From: CAZJHD01 sp964545855
GTDB taxonomy: Bacteria; Planctomycetota; UBA1135; JACQFD01
NCBI GenBank assembly: GCA_964545855.1
Contig: CAZJHD010000008.1
Coordinates: 1 to 64,000 of the forward strand
Direction of reading: 5' to 3'
Length of the DNA stretch: 64,000 nt
Of this stretch, positions 38,315-46,822 are shown piece by piece. How positions within the stretch are numbered: position 1 is the stretch's first letter; every line of letters starts with the position of its first letter. Below the pieces are notes generated by a model, which was given only the letters and a program-made list of their open reading frames with translations, did no database searches and was not told the DNA's origin. Both the position numbers and the translations under genes were made by a program.

Positions 38315-39405
38315 CGGCCCGGACGCGACGCGACTCCCTCGCCCCGCAGGAGCGCCTCGGCTTCGGCGGCGAGCGCTTCGTCACGGGGGGCCGCCGCGAT
38401 CGCGTCGCGCGCGGCGCGGTCTCGCCGCTCCGTGTCACCGAGGGCCGCGAAGGCGCGCGCCGCGCCGAGGTGGGCACGGGGCTGCGGAGTCGTGGATCGC
38501 AGCGCCTCGCGGAAGTGCACGAGGGCCTCCGCCGGGACACCGAGGTCGAGGAGCGCTTCGCCGACGAGCACGCGGTTCGGCGCCGACGCCGGATCGAGCT
38601 TCAGCGACTCGAGCGCGAGCGTGAGACGCTGCTGCCCGCGTGCCACGCGGCCGTGGGCTTCGATCTCCGCCCGTCCCTCCACTTCGCGTCCGAGCGCAAG
38701 GAGGAGGCGCCCGAGATTCATGCGCGCTCCGAGTTGGAAAGGGTCGTTCTCGATCGCAGCGCGGTAGGCGCGGATCGCGTCCTCGGAATCGCCGCGACGC
38801 TGCAGGGACAGCCCGAGACGGAAGAGAGACTCGGGATCGCGCGGGTCGAGGGCGAGGCAGGCGCGGAACCACGTGATCGCCGTCTCCACGTCTCCGTCGT
38901 CGAGCGCGATGCGCCCGAGCAGGTGGCGCGGGCCCGGCAGCCGCGGATTGCGCGACGCGGCGATCTCCAGCGCGGCGCGCGCGCCGGCGCGGTCGGCCAT
39001 GGCGAATCGCGTCGTCCCGATGCCGTTCGCCGCGCGGCCGTCCGCGTCGCCGATCTCCGCCGCTCGCTCGAATGCGGCGAGCGCGGGTGTGTATCGCTGG
39101 GCCCGATAGTGCGTCTCCCCGAGGGCGAGCCAGGCCTCGCGATGCGCGGGATCGAGGGAAGTCGCCGCCTCGAGGTGCGCGAGAGCGCCTGCGAGATCGT
39201 CGGACCTCGCCAGCAACAGACCGGCTCGGACCCGCAGCGCGACATCCTTCGGGCGCAGTGCGATCGCCTCCTCGATGGCCCGTGCGGCGCCGGGAAGATC
39301 GCCGCGCCTCTCCCTCTCCGCGGCCTTCGCGATCGGATCGTCGGGCTCCGCCTTCTCCTGGAGCGGAGGCGCGAGCAGCGTGAGCAGCAGGGCGGCGGCG
39401 AACAT
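38311..39405 (-). CDS. Exported TPR protein coupled to the CRTAC1 lipoprotein
   Basis: A 364-residue protein with a short signal peptide (1-14, AAALLLTLLAPPLQ) followed by about eight tetratricopeptide repeats with typical A/G/Y/P spacing (e.g. AWLALGETHYRAQRYTPALA, SLFRLGLSLQRRGDSEDAIR). TPRs are protein-binding scaffolds. Its stop overlaps the CRTAC1 start, and TPR/CRTAC1 neighbours are frequent in many bacteria (general knowledge), so the two products probably act together outside the inner membrane. The ATG at 39405 was chosen for the signal peptide. Only 33 bases separate this start from the divergent gene at 39439. Confidence 0.88.
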   Translation of the reverse strand: MFAAALLLTLLAPPLQEKAEPDDPIAKAAERERRGDLPGAARAIEEAIALRPKDVALRVRAGLLLARSDDLAGALAHLEAATSLDPAHREAWLALGETHYRAQRYTPALAAFERAAEIGDADGRAANGIGTTRFAMADRAGARAALEIAASRNPRLPGPRHLLGRIALDDGDVETAITWFRACLALDPRDPESLFRLGLSLQRRGDSEDAIRAYRAAIENDPFQLGARMNLGRLLLALGREVEGRAEIEAHGRVARGQQRLTLALESLKLDPASAPNRVLVGEALLDLGVPAEALVHFREALRSTTPQPRAHLGAARAFAALGDTERRDRAARDAIAAAPRDEALAAEAEALLRGEGVASRPGR

Positions 39406-39438
39406 CCGAGCGAAGGAGGGTACCGTCCGCGCCTCTCC

Positions 39439-42345
39439 ATGCCTTCCACCGCCGAGGAACGGCTCCCTCTCGAAAGCGACGCGGCGCGTCTCCCCGCGCC
39501 CGTCGTGGCGGCGGCCGTCCTGAGCGGCGCGGCGAGCCTCGCCGACGAGATCGGCTGGCTCCGCCTGCTCACGCTCGAAGTCGGCGCGACCGCCCCGGCG
39601 CTCGCGCTGCTGCTCGCCACGTTCTTCGCGGGACTCGCGCTGGGCTCCGCGATCGCGGGCCGTCTCGTCGAGCGCATCGCGCGGCCGCGCTCGGCCTACG
39701 TGGCGATCGAGCTCGCGATCGGCGCTCTCGGCGTGGCGAGCGCGCCCTGCCTCGCGCTCGCCGGTGGCTGGCTCGACGCGGCGCGCCCCGCGCTCGCGCT
39801 CCTGCTGCTCCCCCCGACGATCCTCATGGGTGCGACGTTGCCGCTCCTCTGCCGCGTCGTCGGCGCCGGCGGACGTCGCGCGGCGAGGCTCTATGCCTGG
39901 AACACCTTCGGCGCCGCTCTCGGAACCGCCGCGGCCGGGTTCCTCGCCATCGAGTGGCTCGGTGTGCGCGGCACGCTCTGGGCCGCCGCCGCCGCGAACG
40001 TCGTTGCGGCGGCTCTCGCCGCGACGGCGCGTCCCGCGACGCCTCCACGACCGATCGCTGAGCCGTCGCACGCCGCTGCCCAGGCGACGCTTCCCCATCG
40101 GACGATCCTCGGACTCGCCTTCGCCGTGGGCGCGATCGCGATCGCGGCCGAGGTGGCGCTCAACCGGATGCTCCACCAGGTGCTCGGTGGCAGCACCTAC
40201 GCGATCACGGCGACGCTCGTCGCGTTCCTCCTCGCCATCGCGGCGGGATCGGCGATGGGAGCGCGCGCCTTCCGCGGGAACGCCGATCCGCGCGGGCGCA
40301 TTCGCGCAGGCCTCCTCGCTCTCGGAGCGACGTGCGCGCTGGCGCCTCGCCTCCTGGAGGTCCTCGCGTCGGCGCTGCGGAGCGGCCCCGACGCAGCCCT
40401 CACGGTGGAAGGAGGCCTCCTGCTCACGGCGCTCGTCGCGTTCGCCGTGCTCCTTCCTCCCGCGCTCGCCTCGGGCTTCCTCTTCCCTCTTCTCCTTCGC
40501 GCGCGCCGCGGACCGGCCGCGACGTCCCTCGGCGTCGTCTACGCCGTGAACACCGCCGGGTCGATCGCCGCGTCGCTCGGCGTGACCTTCCTCGTCGTCC
40601 CCGCCCTCGGTCTCACGAGGACCCTCGGCGCGGCGGCGCTCACCGCTGCCGCGCTCGCGGCACCCGGCGCGTTGCGCGGCCGCGCGGCCGAACGGCTCGG
40701 ACTCGTCGCAGTGCTCGGGCTCGCCGCCCTCGTGCTCGTGCCCGCGCCGCGCCCGCTGCGGCTCTGGCTCTACGCACCTCTCGCGGAGGCGCGGAGCGAT
40801 ACGGAGCGCGGGGAGGATCGCGCCGCATCCCGAACCGCGGAGGAGACGATCCTCTACCGCGAGGGCGTCAGCACCTCCGTCGCCGTCTACGCGACGCCGG
40901 CCGCGGCGGAGCCGGGGAAGCCGCCGCGGCGCATCCTCGACTTCGCCGTGAACGGCAAGAAGGAGGCGAGCACGGGCTTCGAGGCGCAGCGCAACCAGAT
41001 CGTCCTCGGGCACCTCCCGATGCTCCTCCACCCGAGTCCCGTGCGCGCGCTCGTCGTCGGACTCGGCGCGGGCGTGACGGCGGGGGCCGTCGCCGTGCAT
41101 CCCGGGGTCGACGTCACCGTCGCCGAGATCTCCCCCGAGGTGCCCGAAGCGACACGTCTCTTCGCCGACTGGAACCACGGCGTCGTAGACCGCGCGAACG
41201 TGCGCATCGTCTTCGAGGACGGCCGCCGCGTGCTCGCGGCCGCTGGCGCCGGACGCTTCGACGTCGTCACGAGCGATCCGATCCACCCCTGGGTCTCCGG
41301 CGCCGCGAGCCTCTACACGGAGGACTACTACCGCCTCGTCGCGCGAGCGCTCGCGCCGGGAGGGATCGCCGTGCACTGGCTGCCGCTCTACGAGATGGCC
41401 GTCGAGGACTCGCTCACCATCCTCCGCGGCTTCGCGCGCGCACTCCCCGAGAGCGCCCTCTGGATCACCTGGGCGGGCGACGCCGTCCTCGTCGGCGCGA
41501 AGGCTCCGCTGCGGCTCGACGCGCAGTCCTTCGCGCGCCGCGCGTCGGCGGGCGACGTGGGAGCGGACCTCCGTTCCGTGGGACTCGGCGATCCCCTGCG
41601 GCTGCTGGCGGGGCTCGCCGTGGGGCCGCGCGTCGCCGACGACCCCGCGGTCGCGCTCCACACCGATGACCACCCCATCCTCGAGTTCCACGCGGCGCGG
41701 AATCTCTTCCGGCGCAACACCACCGCCGACAACCTCCGGTTCTTCGCGGGACACGCCTGGAGCGCCGACGATCTCGCGCGCTTCGTCGGTCTCCAGGGCG
41801 CGACGCGGCCGCGGCTCGCGGCGCTCCTCAGGGCGAACGTCTCGACGCTCCGCGCACGCGGGCTCGTCGAGCGCGAGGAGCCCGAGGCGGCGGACGCGGC
41901 CATCGCCGCTTGGGTGGACGAGCCCGACGGAGAGCACCTCGCGCTCCTCGCGGGGGCCTCGGGCCTCGCGCGGCGCGTCGCCGAATCGAGGACGGCGTGC
42001 GACGCCTTCGCCGCCGCGCTCCTCGAGGTGCGCGCCGCGCGCCGCACGGGCGCGGGCGAGCGGCTCGCCTCCGCGCGCGACCGCCTGCGGGCCGCGCGCT
42101 CCCTCCCGGATCTCGATCCCGACACCGATCGGGCCATCGCACGTCAGCTCGCCGTCGTCCTGGGCGAGCTCCGTGACTACGCGGGCACCCTCGACGCCGT
42201 CGCGCCCTGGATCGCGGAGCCCGCCCCGGATCCCACGATGCTCCGCATCGCCGCGCTCGCGCTCGCGCGGCTCGGCCGCGACGACGAGGCGCGCGCCGCA
42301 CTCGAGCGCGCCGCGCCGCTCGACCTGCGGGGCGCGCCGCCGTAG
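39439..42345 (+). CDS. Membrane-anchored spermidine synthase-like fusion, paralogue 2
   Basis: A 968-residue protein. The first 450 residues hold about twelve membrane helices in two repeats, with LPPTILMGATLPLLCR in the first half and LPPALASGFLFPLLL in the second. A spermidine-synthase-like domain follows: VVGLGAGVTAGAV, VAEISPEVPEAT, FEDGRRVLA, VVTSDPIHPWVSGA and LYTEDYYRLVARAL. The C-terminal 250 residues are Ala/Arg-rich helices, TPR-like. The catalytic-domain motifs are better conserved than in the copy at 17313. The ATG at 39439 fits a normal N-terminus; the frame upstream overlaps the TPR gene. The true substrate of such fusions is not established. Confidence 0.83.
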   Translation: MPSTAEERLPLESDAARLPAPVVAAAVLSGAASLADEIGWLRLLTLEVGATAPALALLLATFFAGLALGSAIAGRLVERIARPRSAYVAIELAIGALGVASAPCLALAGGWLDAARPALALLLLPPTILMGATLPLLCRVVGAGGRRAARLYAWNTFGAALGTAAAGFLAIEWLGVRGTLWAAAAANVVAAALAATARPATPPRPIAEPSHAAAQATLPHRTILGLAFAVGAIAIAAEVALNRMLHQVLGGSTYAITATLVAFLLAIAAGSAMGARAFRGNADPRGRIRAGLLALGATCALAPRLLEVLASALRSGPDAALTVEGGLLLTALVAFAVLLPPALASGFLFPLLLRARRGPAATSLGVVYAVNTAGSIAASLGVTFLVVPALGLTRTLGAAALTAAALAAPGALRGRAAERLGLVAVLGLAALVLVPAPRPLRLWLYAPLAEARSDTERGEDRAASRTAEETILYREGVSTSVAVYATPAAAEPGKPPRRILDFAVNGKKEASTGFEAQRNQIVLGHLPMLLHPSPVRALVVGLGAGVTAGAVAVHPGVDVTVAEISPEVPEATRLFADWNHGVVDRANVRIVFEDGRRVLAAAGAGRFDVVTSDPIHPWVSGAASLYTEDYYRLVARALAPGGIAVHWLPLYEMAVEDSLTILRGFARALPESALWITWAGDAVLVGAKAPLRLDAQSFARRASAGDVGADLRSVGLGDPLRLLAGLAVGPRVADDPAVALHTDDHPILEFHAARNLFRRNTTADNLRFFAGHAWSADDLARFVGLQGATRPRLAALLRANVSTLRARGLVEREEPEAADAAIAAWVDEPDGEHLALLAGASGLARRVAESRTACDAFAAALLEVRAARRTGAGERLASARDRLRAARSLPDLDPDTDRAIARQLAVVLGELRDYAGTLDAVAPWIAEPAPDPTMLRIAALALARLGRDDEARAALERAAPLDLRGAPP

Positions 42346-42346
42346 C

Positions 42347-42383
42347 CGCGCGCCACGACCACCCTCCGCCGGTCGGGCGCGCG
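42347..42383. terminator. Bidirectional hairpin between convergent genes
   Basis: An 8-bp stem (CGCGCGCC / GGCGCGCG) extends inward, after one bulged A, by a second 5-bp stem (CGACC / GGTCG) around a 10-base loop. It starts two bases after the stop of the spermidine-synthase fusion and ends 12 bases from the stop of the converging radical SAM gene. No T-run is present. Confidence 0.5.
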
Positions 42384-42394
42384 AGGCGGCAGGC

Positions 42395-43228
42395 TCAGCC
42401 GTGCGAGGGGTAGGTCTCGACGGGGATCCCGTCGCCGAGGGCGCCGCGCACCTTCGCCGCGATCGCGTCGAGCTCTCCGTCGGGGAGCGCCGTGGCCCAG
42501 GGCTCCGTCGTCGGGCGCGCGACCGTGTACACGTCGATCCTCATCAAGCGCGCTCCCTCCGCCACGAGTTCCCGCAGGCGGGCGACGTAGGCGTCGATCT
42601 CCTCGGCCGGCGGCGGCGCGCCCTTCACGCGGAGGAACATCGACTGGATCACCGTCGGGTGGCGGCGCGCGAGGTCGGCGATGTTCTCGATCTGCCGCGC
42701 GAGGGGAACATGGCCGCGCCCGACGAGCCGGAAGTACTCCTCGGTGCCCGCGTCGAGCTTCGCCCAGACCTCGCCGCCGTTCGCCATGAGGCGCTCGATC
42801 GCCTCTCGCGTCGCCGGTCGCTGGAGCGTGAGTGCGTCGGTGATCAGAACGAGCTTCAGGCCCTTCGGTCCCAGACGCTCGCGAACGTCGGCCGCCACGT
42901 CCACGGCCTCGCCGAAGAGCGGCGAGATCGTCGGCTCCCCGTCGCCCGAGAAGGCGATGTCGTTGATCCGCTCTCCGGCGAAGGACCGGCCCTCCCGGAT
43001 CGCCGAGAAGACCTCCTCCAGCTCCTCGCGGAGCTGGCCGATCGAGGGCTCCACCCCCGACGTACCGGGGTTGTCGACCTCGCAGTAGACGCAGTCGAGG
43101 TCGCAGACCTTGCGGTGCGGGAAGAGGTTCACGCCGATCGAGATGCCGCGGCTGCGCCGGGCCCGGACCGGATAGACCATCCTCCCGGAGATGCGGCTGT
43201 GATCGATCACGTGGAGCGGAGAGGTCAC
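42395..43228 (-). CDS. Radical SAM protein (wyosine-synthase-like/COG0731 type)
   Basis: A 277-residue cytosolic protein. The cluster motif is C42, C46 and C49 (VCDLDCVYCE), preceded by GISIGVNLFPHRK. INDIAFSGDGEPTISP is the GDGEP motif typical of this subgroup of radical SAM proteins, and KLDAGTEEYF lies further on. No extra iron-sulfur or SPASM Cys cluster is seen. Proteins of this group are widespread and mostly uncharacterised. The start is the GTG at 43228, since the next ATG (residue 17) would lie very close to the conserved region. It converges on the fusion gene, with a hairpin between. Confidence 0.85.
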   Translation of the reverse strand: MTSPLHVIDHSRISGRMVYPVRARRSRGISIGVNLFPHRKVCDLDCVYCEVDNPGTSGVEPSIGQLREELEEVFSAIREGRSFAGERINDIAFSGDGEPTISPLFGEAVDVAADVRERLGPKGLKLVLITDALTLQRPATREAIERLMANGGEVWAKLDAGTEEYFRLVGRGHVPLARQIENIADLARRHPTVIQSMFLRVKGAPPPAEEIDAYVARLRELVAEGARLMRIDVYTVARPTTEPWATALPDGELDAIAAKVRGALGDGIPVETYPSHG

Positions 43229-43401
43229 GGGAGAGCTTCGGATCGTAGCAGGCCGCTGGAACGGGCATTCGGGCCGCGCGCGGCCGCGAATCGGACGCTG
43301 GCTCGTTGTGCGATCCGCCGCTGGGCTCCTACTCTCATGCGACCCCGCGGCGAGGATCGGACCCGGATCCTTCCGCTGGAACCTTCCACGGAGATTTCAA
43401 G

Positions 43402-43818
43402 ATGGCTGCGAAGAAGAAGTCCAAGAAGTCCTCCAAGGCTCCCAGGCGTGCCCGCGCGACGAAGCGCAGGGCGAAGAAAGTCGTCCGCAAGGCGGGGCGC
43501 TCCAGGGCGACCGCGAAGAAGCGCGTCACGAAGAAGCGCGTCGTGCGGAGGAGCGCCGCCAAGAAGCGCGTCACCAAGAAGCGTGTCGTGAAGAAGGTCG
43601 TCGCGAAGAAGCGAGCCGTCCGGAAGGCGGCGCCCCGCAAGGCCACGCGCAAGCCGGCGGCGCCGAAGCGCGCCTCCGCCGCGCCGCCGCCGCTCCCTCT
43701 CGCGCCGCCGCCTCCCGCCATGCCGAGGCCGATGGTTCCCGACCTTCCGCCGTACTCTCCTCCCGACGATGGCGGCGATCTGGACGACGACGACGACGAC
43801 GATTTCCCCGCGTTCTGA
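43402..43818 (+). CDS. Histone H1-like basic protein with Pro linker and Asp tail
   Basis: A 138-residue low-complexity protein in three parts. Residues 1-95 are a Lys/Arg/Ala/Val-rich tract with repeated KKRVTKKRVV-type units, as in bacterial H1-like DNA-binding proteins. Residues 96-122 are Pro-rich. The last 16 residues are acidic (DLDDDDDDD) and end FPAF. The basic tract should bind DNA or RNA without sequence specificity. An acidic tail on such a protein is unusual and could tune binding or recruit partners. GGAG (43390-43393) sits 8 bases before the ATG. TTGTGC (43306-43311) and TACTCT (43330-43335), 18 bases apart, may be the promoter. Confidence 0.85.
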   Translation: MAAKKKSKKSSKAPRRARATKRRAKKVVRKAGRSRATAKKRVTKKRVVRRSAAKKRVTKKRVVKKVVAKKRAVRKAAPRKATRKPAAPKRASAAPPPLPLAPPPPAMPRPMVPDLPPYSPPDDGGDLDDDDDDDFPAF

Positions 43819-43887
43819 CGACGCTCTCGTCCGGGCGCGGCACGACCGAGTGAACGGCGCGCGCGCCCATTCCCGGCATTGCCGGCG

Positions 43888-45546
43888 ATGAAGCCCGGAG
43901 CGACGTCCCTCCGCCGACCGATCCTCGCGATGGCCGCCGTGCTGGCGGTCGCCGCGGGGCTCGTGGCGCTCGCGGCCCTGGGCGGGCCCGGGCCGGAGCC
44001 GGATCCCGGGCCCGTTCCCGAAGGCCCCGCACCGCTGCCGGCTCCCGACCCGGGTCCCGCGATCCCCGAGAGCGCGACGGCCTCCGCGCCCGGCGCGGCC
44101 GTCGACCTCGGCGTCGTCTACACCGAGGTTCTTCTCTGGAAGCTCGACGGCGCCGCCGGGCCGTCGACCGCGAACGCGGCAGCCGGCGTCGTCGGCGAAG
44201 GGCGCACGGCCGTGCTCGTCGGCCGCGCCTACGACGAGCGCGGCGGACTCGCCGGCGTCGAGGTTCGCTTCGCCGCGGGGCTGAACGAGGGCGTGCGCGC
44301 CGTCACGAACTCCGACGGGCTCTACGAGATCCCCGGACTGCACCCGGGCGCGTCCCTGCTCGAGGTCGACGCGCCGAGGCACGGCCGCGCGCGGCGCGAT
44401 CTCGTCCTCCTCCGCGACAGCGTCACGACCCTCGATCTCCCGTTCCTCGCGATCGGCAACGTCCACGGCACGCTGCTCGACGAGTCGGGCGCCCCGATCG
44501 TCGGAGCCTGGGCGGAGATCGACGGCCAGCGCCAGCCCACCGACCCCGATGGCGCGTTCTTCCTCTCGGGCGTCGTGCCCGGCGATCTCGTTCTCTACCT
44601 CGGCGCCGAGGGATTCGAGACGCGCCGCGAGAACCTCCACCTCCGGCCCGCGCAGCACCTCGAGTTCGACCGCAACCGTTTCGTCCTGCGCCGATCGGAG
44701 CCGCTCACGCTCGTCTTCGATCCGCCTCCCTTCGGCGGGAGCCCGGCCGTCGCGATCCTGCTCCCCGATGGGCCGCCAGAGGGACGCACGTTCCCCTTCG
44801 AGCGGCTCGGTGCCACTTGGTCGCTGCCGGGCGACGCGAGCCTCGTGATCCACGGGATCCCGAACGGCGTCCCGTTCCAGATCCGCGCCGCGACGGGGAC
44901 CGGTGGATCCGACCCCGCGATGCGCCCCGTGATCCAGCGGCCCGGCGACACGACGTTCACGCGCGCGGCGTTCCTCTTCACGTGGAAGAAGCCCGTGTCC
45001 GGCACGATCCTGGCGCGCGGCATCCCCGTGCAGGGCGCGCGCGTGCGCGTCGAATCGAGCGACATCGGCCGCTCCATGGAGCGGATCCTCCGCGAGTACG
45101 GCGGGCTCGACCGGTTCCCCGTCCCGATCCTGCCGTGGGTGCGACGCACGGCGACGACGGGCCCGACGGGTCAGTTCCGCCTCGAGACCACCGACATGCC
45201 ACGGCCGCTCGGTCTCGTCGTGGAGGCGGACGGCTACGAGCCCGCGATCCTCGCCGTGCCCGCCGACGCAGGCGACCTCGGCTCGATCGTGCTCGCACCG
45301 GCGCCGCCGTCGACCGACGCGACGGTCTCGATCCGCTTCGATGGGCTCGCCGCGAGGCGCGTCCGGCTCACGCGCGTCGGCGAGCCGGCCGTCGAGTTCG
45401 AGGTCGCCGCGGGCGAGCCTCTCGACCTGCCGGCTCTCGAGCCCGGCGACTACGGCGTGCGCGTCCGCGAGGCGGGACGCATCGTGCTCGACGCCGCCGC
45501 CCTGCGCGTCCGCGGCAACGTGGAGCTTCGCGTCGGCGCACCCTGA
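43888..45546 (+). CDS. Anchored protein with carboxypeptidase regulatory-like domains
   Basis: A 552-residue protein. One N-terminal membrane segment (about 12-33) is followed by a Pro-rich spacer. At least three beta-sandwiches follow: LVGRAYDERGGLAGVEVRFA with TNSDGLYEIPGLHPG (about 98-145), VHGTLLDESGAPIVGAWAEI with TDPDGAFFLSGVVPG (about 190-240), and VSGTILARGIPVQGARVRVE with TGPTGQFRLE (about 370-435). These are carboxypeptidase regulatory-like folds, which serve as structural or binding modules. No protease motif is present. The ATG at 43888 was preferred to a TTG three codons earlier. The nearby small protein at 20380-20724 carries one domain of the same kind. Confidence 0.78.
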   Translation: MKPGATSLRRPILAMAAVLAVAAGLVALAALGGPGPEPDPGPVPEGPAPLPAPDPGPAIPESATASAPGAAVDLGVVYTEVLLWKLDGAAGPSTANAAAGVVGEGRTAVLVGRAYDERGGLAGVEVRFAAGLNEGVRAVTNSDGLYEIPGLHPGASLLEVDAPRHGRARRDLVLLRDSVTTLDLPFLAIGNVHGTLLDESGAPIVGAWAEIDGQRQPTDPDGAFFLSGVVPGDLVLYLGAEGFETRRENLHLRPAQHLEFDRNRFVLRRSEPLTLVFDPPPFGGSPAVAILLPDGPPEGRTFPFERLGATWSLPGDASLVIHGIPNGVPFQIRAATGTGGSDPAMRPVIQRPGDTTFTRAAFLFTWKKPVSGTILARGIPVQGARVRVESSDIGRSMERILREYGGLDRFPVPILPWVRRTATTGPTGQFRLETTDMPRPLGLVVEADGYEPAILAVPADAGDLGSIVLAPAPPSTDATVSIRFDGLAARRVRLTRVGEPAVEFEVAAGEPLDLPALEPGDYGVRVREAGRIVLDAAALRVRGNVELRVGAP

Positions 45547-45568
45547 CCACGAACGGAGATCCCCCTTG

Positions 45569-45937
45569 AGCGAGAAGCCGAGCTACTCGATCCACACCGA
45601 CATCCGATTCCCGGCACTGCAGCTCGTCGACGTCGGCGGCCTCGCGGATTCCTGCGCCGAGCCCTGGTTCAACCAGAGCCTCTGCGGCGTGAACGACTGC
45701 GTCGTGCGGCTCGGCGTGATCGAGGGGGAGTTCCACTGGCACCATCACGTCGACGAGGACGAGTTCTTCTACGTCGTGGAGGGCCGGCTCTTCGTCGACT
45801 GGGACGGCGGGTCGGTGGAGCTGCGGCCGCGGCAGGGTTTCACGGTGCCGCGCGGCGTGCGCCATCGGACGCGCGCGCCCGAGCGCACGGTGATCCTCAT
45901 GGTGGAGGGCCGGGGCGTGCGTCCGACGGGAGACTGA
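45569..45937 (+). CDS. Single-domain cupin
   Basis: A 122-residue cupin with both signature motifs intact. Motif 1 is GEFHWHHHVDEDEFFYVVEG with H59, H61 and E66; motif 2 is PRGVRH with H100. Together these give the usual three-His/one-Glu metal site. Small cupins of this form include isomerases, dioxygenases and sugar- or acid-binding proteins, so no reaction is assigned. The TTG at 45569 is preceded by GGAG at a proper distance (45556-45559). It follows the regulatory-like protein by 22 bases and may share its transcript. A hairpin lies after the stop. Confidence 0.88.
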   Translation, partial: SEKPSYSIHTDIRFPALQLVDVGGLADSCAEPWFNQSLCGVNDCVVRLGVIEGEFHWHHHVDEDEFFYVVEGRLFVDWDGGSVELRPRQGFTVPRGVRHRTRAPERTVILMVEGRGVRPTGD

Positions 45938-45940
45938 GCC

Positions 45941-45964
45941 GCGAGAGCGGGATGCCCGTCTCGC
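45941..45964. terminator. Hairpin between convergent cupin and DJ-1-like genes
   Basis: A 10-bp stem (GCGAGA-CGGG / CCCG-TCTCGC) with one bulged G and a 3-base loop starts three bases after the cupin stop, and lies 6 bases from the stop of the converging gene. No T-run is present. Confidence 0.5.
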
Positions 45965-45970
45965 ACCGCG

Positions 45971-46564
45971 TCACGGCGCGCGCAGGAATCCGAGCGCCTT
46001 CCGCACGGCCTCGACGTCGCGGTCTCCGCCGATCGCGCGCAAGAGCGAGAAGGCCGCCTCGAGGACGCTGTTCGGGCCACTGCAGGTGATCACGGCGCCG
46101 TCGATCTCGAGGGGCGCGTTGCTGAGCGTCGCGCCGCACTCGGCCAGATAGGCCCGATGGCGCCCGTCGTCGAAGGGATACGTGGTGGCGCGCTTGCCCA
46201 CGAGCAACCCCGACGCGGCGAGAGCGCGCGTGCCCGTGGACGTGGCGACGAGCGTTCCGCCGGAGCCCTCGATCCCGCGCAGGAACTGCAGCACCGGCGC
46301 GTCGCAGACGTGGGAGTAGCCCTTCTCGTAGGAGCCCCCCGGCACCACCACGGCCGCGTAGCTCGTCGGATCGGCGTCCCCGATGCGCGCGGCGACGCGA
46401 GCCACGAGCCCGTGGGCGCCCGGCACCTCCCGATCGATCGAAAGGGGCTCCAGCACGACCGGCTCGACGGTCTCGATGGCGCGCGTCCAGCCGAAGACCC
46501 CGAGGAACGTCGAGGCTTCCATCTCGTCGAAGCCCGGAGCGAGCACCAGGGCGAGGCGCTTCAT
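45971..46564 (-). CDS. DJ-1/PfpI-like protein lacking the nucleophilic cysteine
   Basis: A 197-residue protein with the DJ-1 framework: LVLAPGFDEMEAS with the conserved Glu (E14), AAVVVPGG at 71-77, and ALAASGLLVGKRATTYP. At the nucleophile elbow the family reads AICAG; here it reads ATSTG, so the cysteine is replaced by Ser109. The Cys in VITCSGP is elsewhere in the fold. The protein is therefore unlikely to be a standard deglycase or protease of this family and may be a binding protein or use another chemistry. The minus-strand TATACT lies about 15 bases before the ATG, a good -10 box implying a very short leader. It is divergent from hutH. Confidence 0.82.
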   Translation of the reverse strand: MKRLALVLAPGFDEMEASTFLGVFGWTRAIETVEPVVLEPLSIDREVPGAHGLVARVAARIGDADPTSYAAVVVPGGSYEKGYSHVCDAPVLQFLRGIEGSGGTLVATSTGTRALAASGLLVGKRATTYPFDDGRHRAYLAECGATLSNAPLEIDGAVITCSGPNSVLEAAFSLLRAIGGDRDVEAVRKALGFLRAP

Positions 46565-46822
46565 GACGATCGAGTATAGCTGCCCGTGGTGGAAGGGCTC
46601 CGCAGAGCGAGCGCGAGGCAGCGGCGCACAGCGCGAGGCGCGCGCCGCAAGCGTAGCGGGAGGTTGCCGTGAGGACGCGCAACGACGCGATGTGCGTCGG
46701 GGCCCGCGCGCAGCTCGGATGACTTCTGCCACGGGCAGATTGAACGCGCCCGGAACGCATGTCGGCGGTCGGCGGCGGAGAGCGTCGTTCCTCCGGGCCC
46801 TCCCGTTCCCGAGAATCGCGGG

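Noticed and set aside
39406..41937. A minus-strand frame that would extend the TPR protein to over 1200 residues
   Set aside because: The extension is antisense to the fusion gene and low-complexity; the signal peptide at 39405 gives a natural start.
43411..43650. KKR-rich repeats as a nucleotide-level tandem repeat or CRISPR-like array
   Set aside because: The repetition follows the Lys/Arg coding of one protein; there are no spaced identical direct repeats.
45971..46564. Calling the DJ-1-like protein a deglycase or PfpI protease
   Set aside because: The nucleophilic Cys is missing, so the activity cannot be supported.
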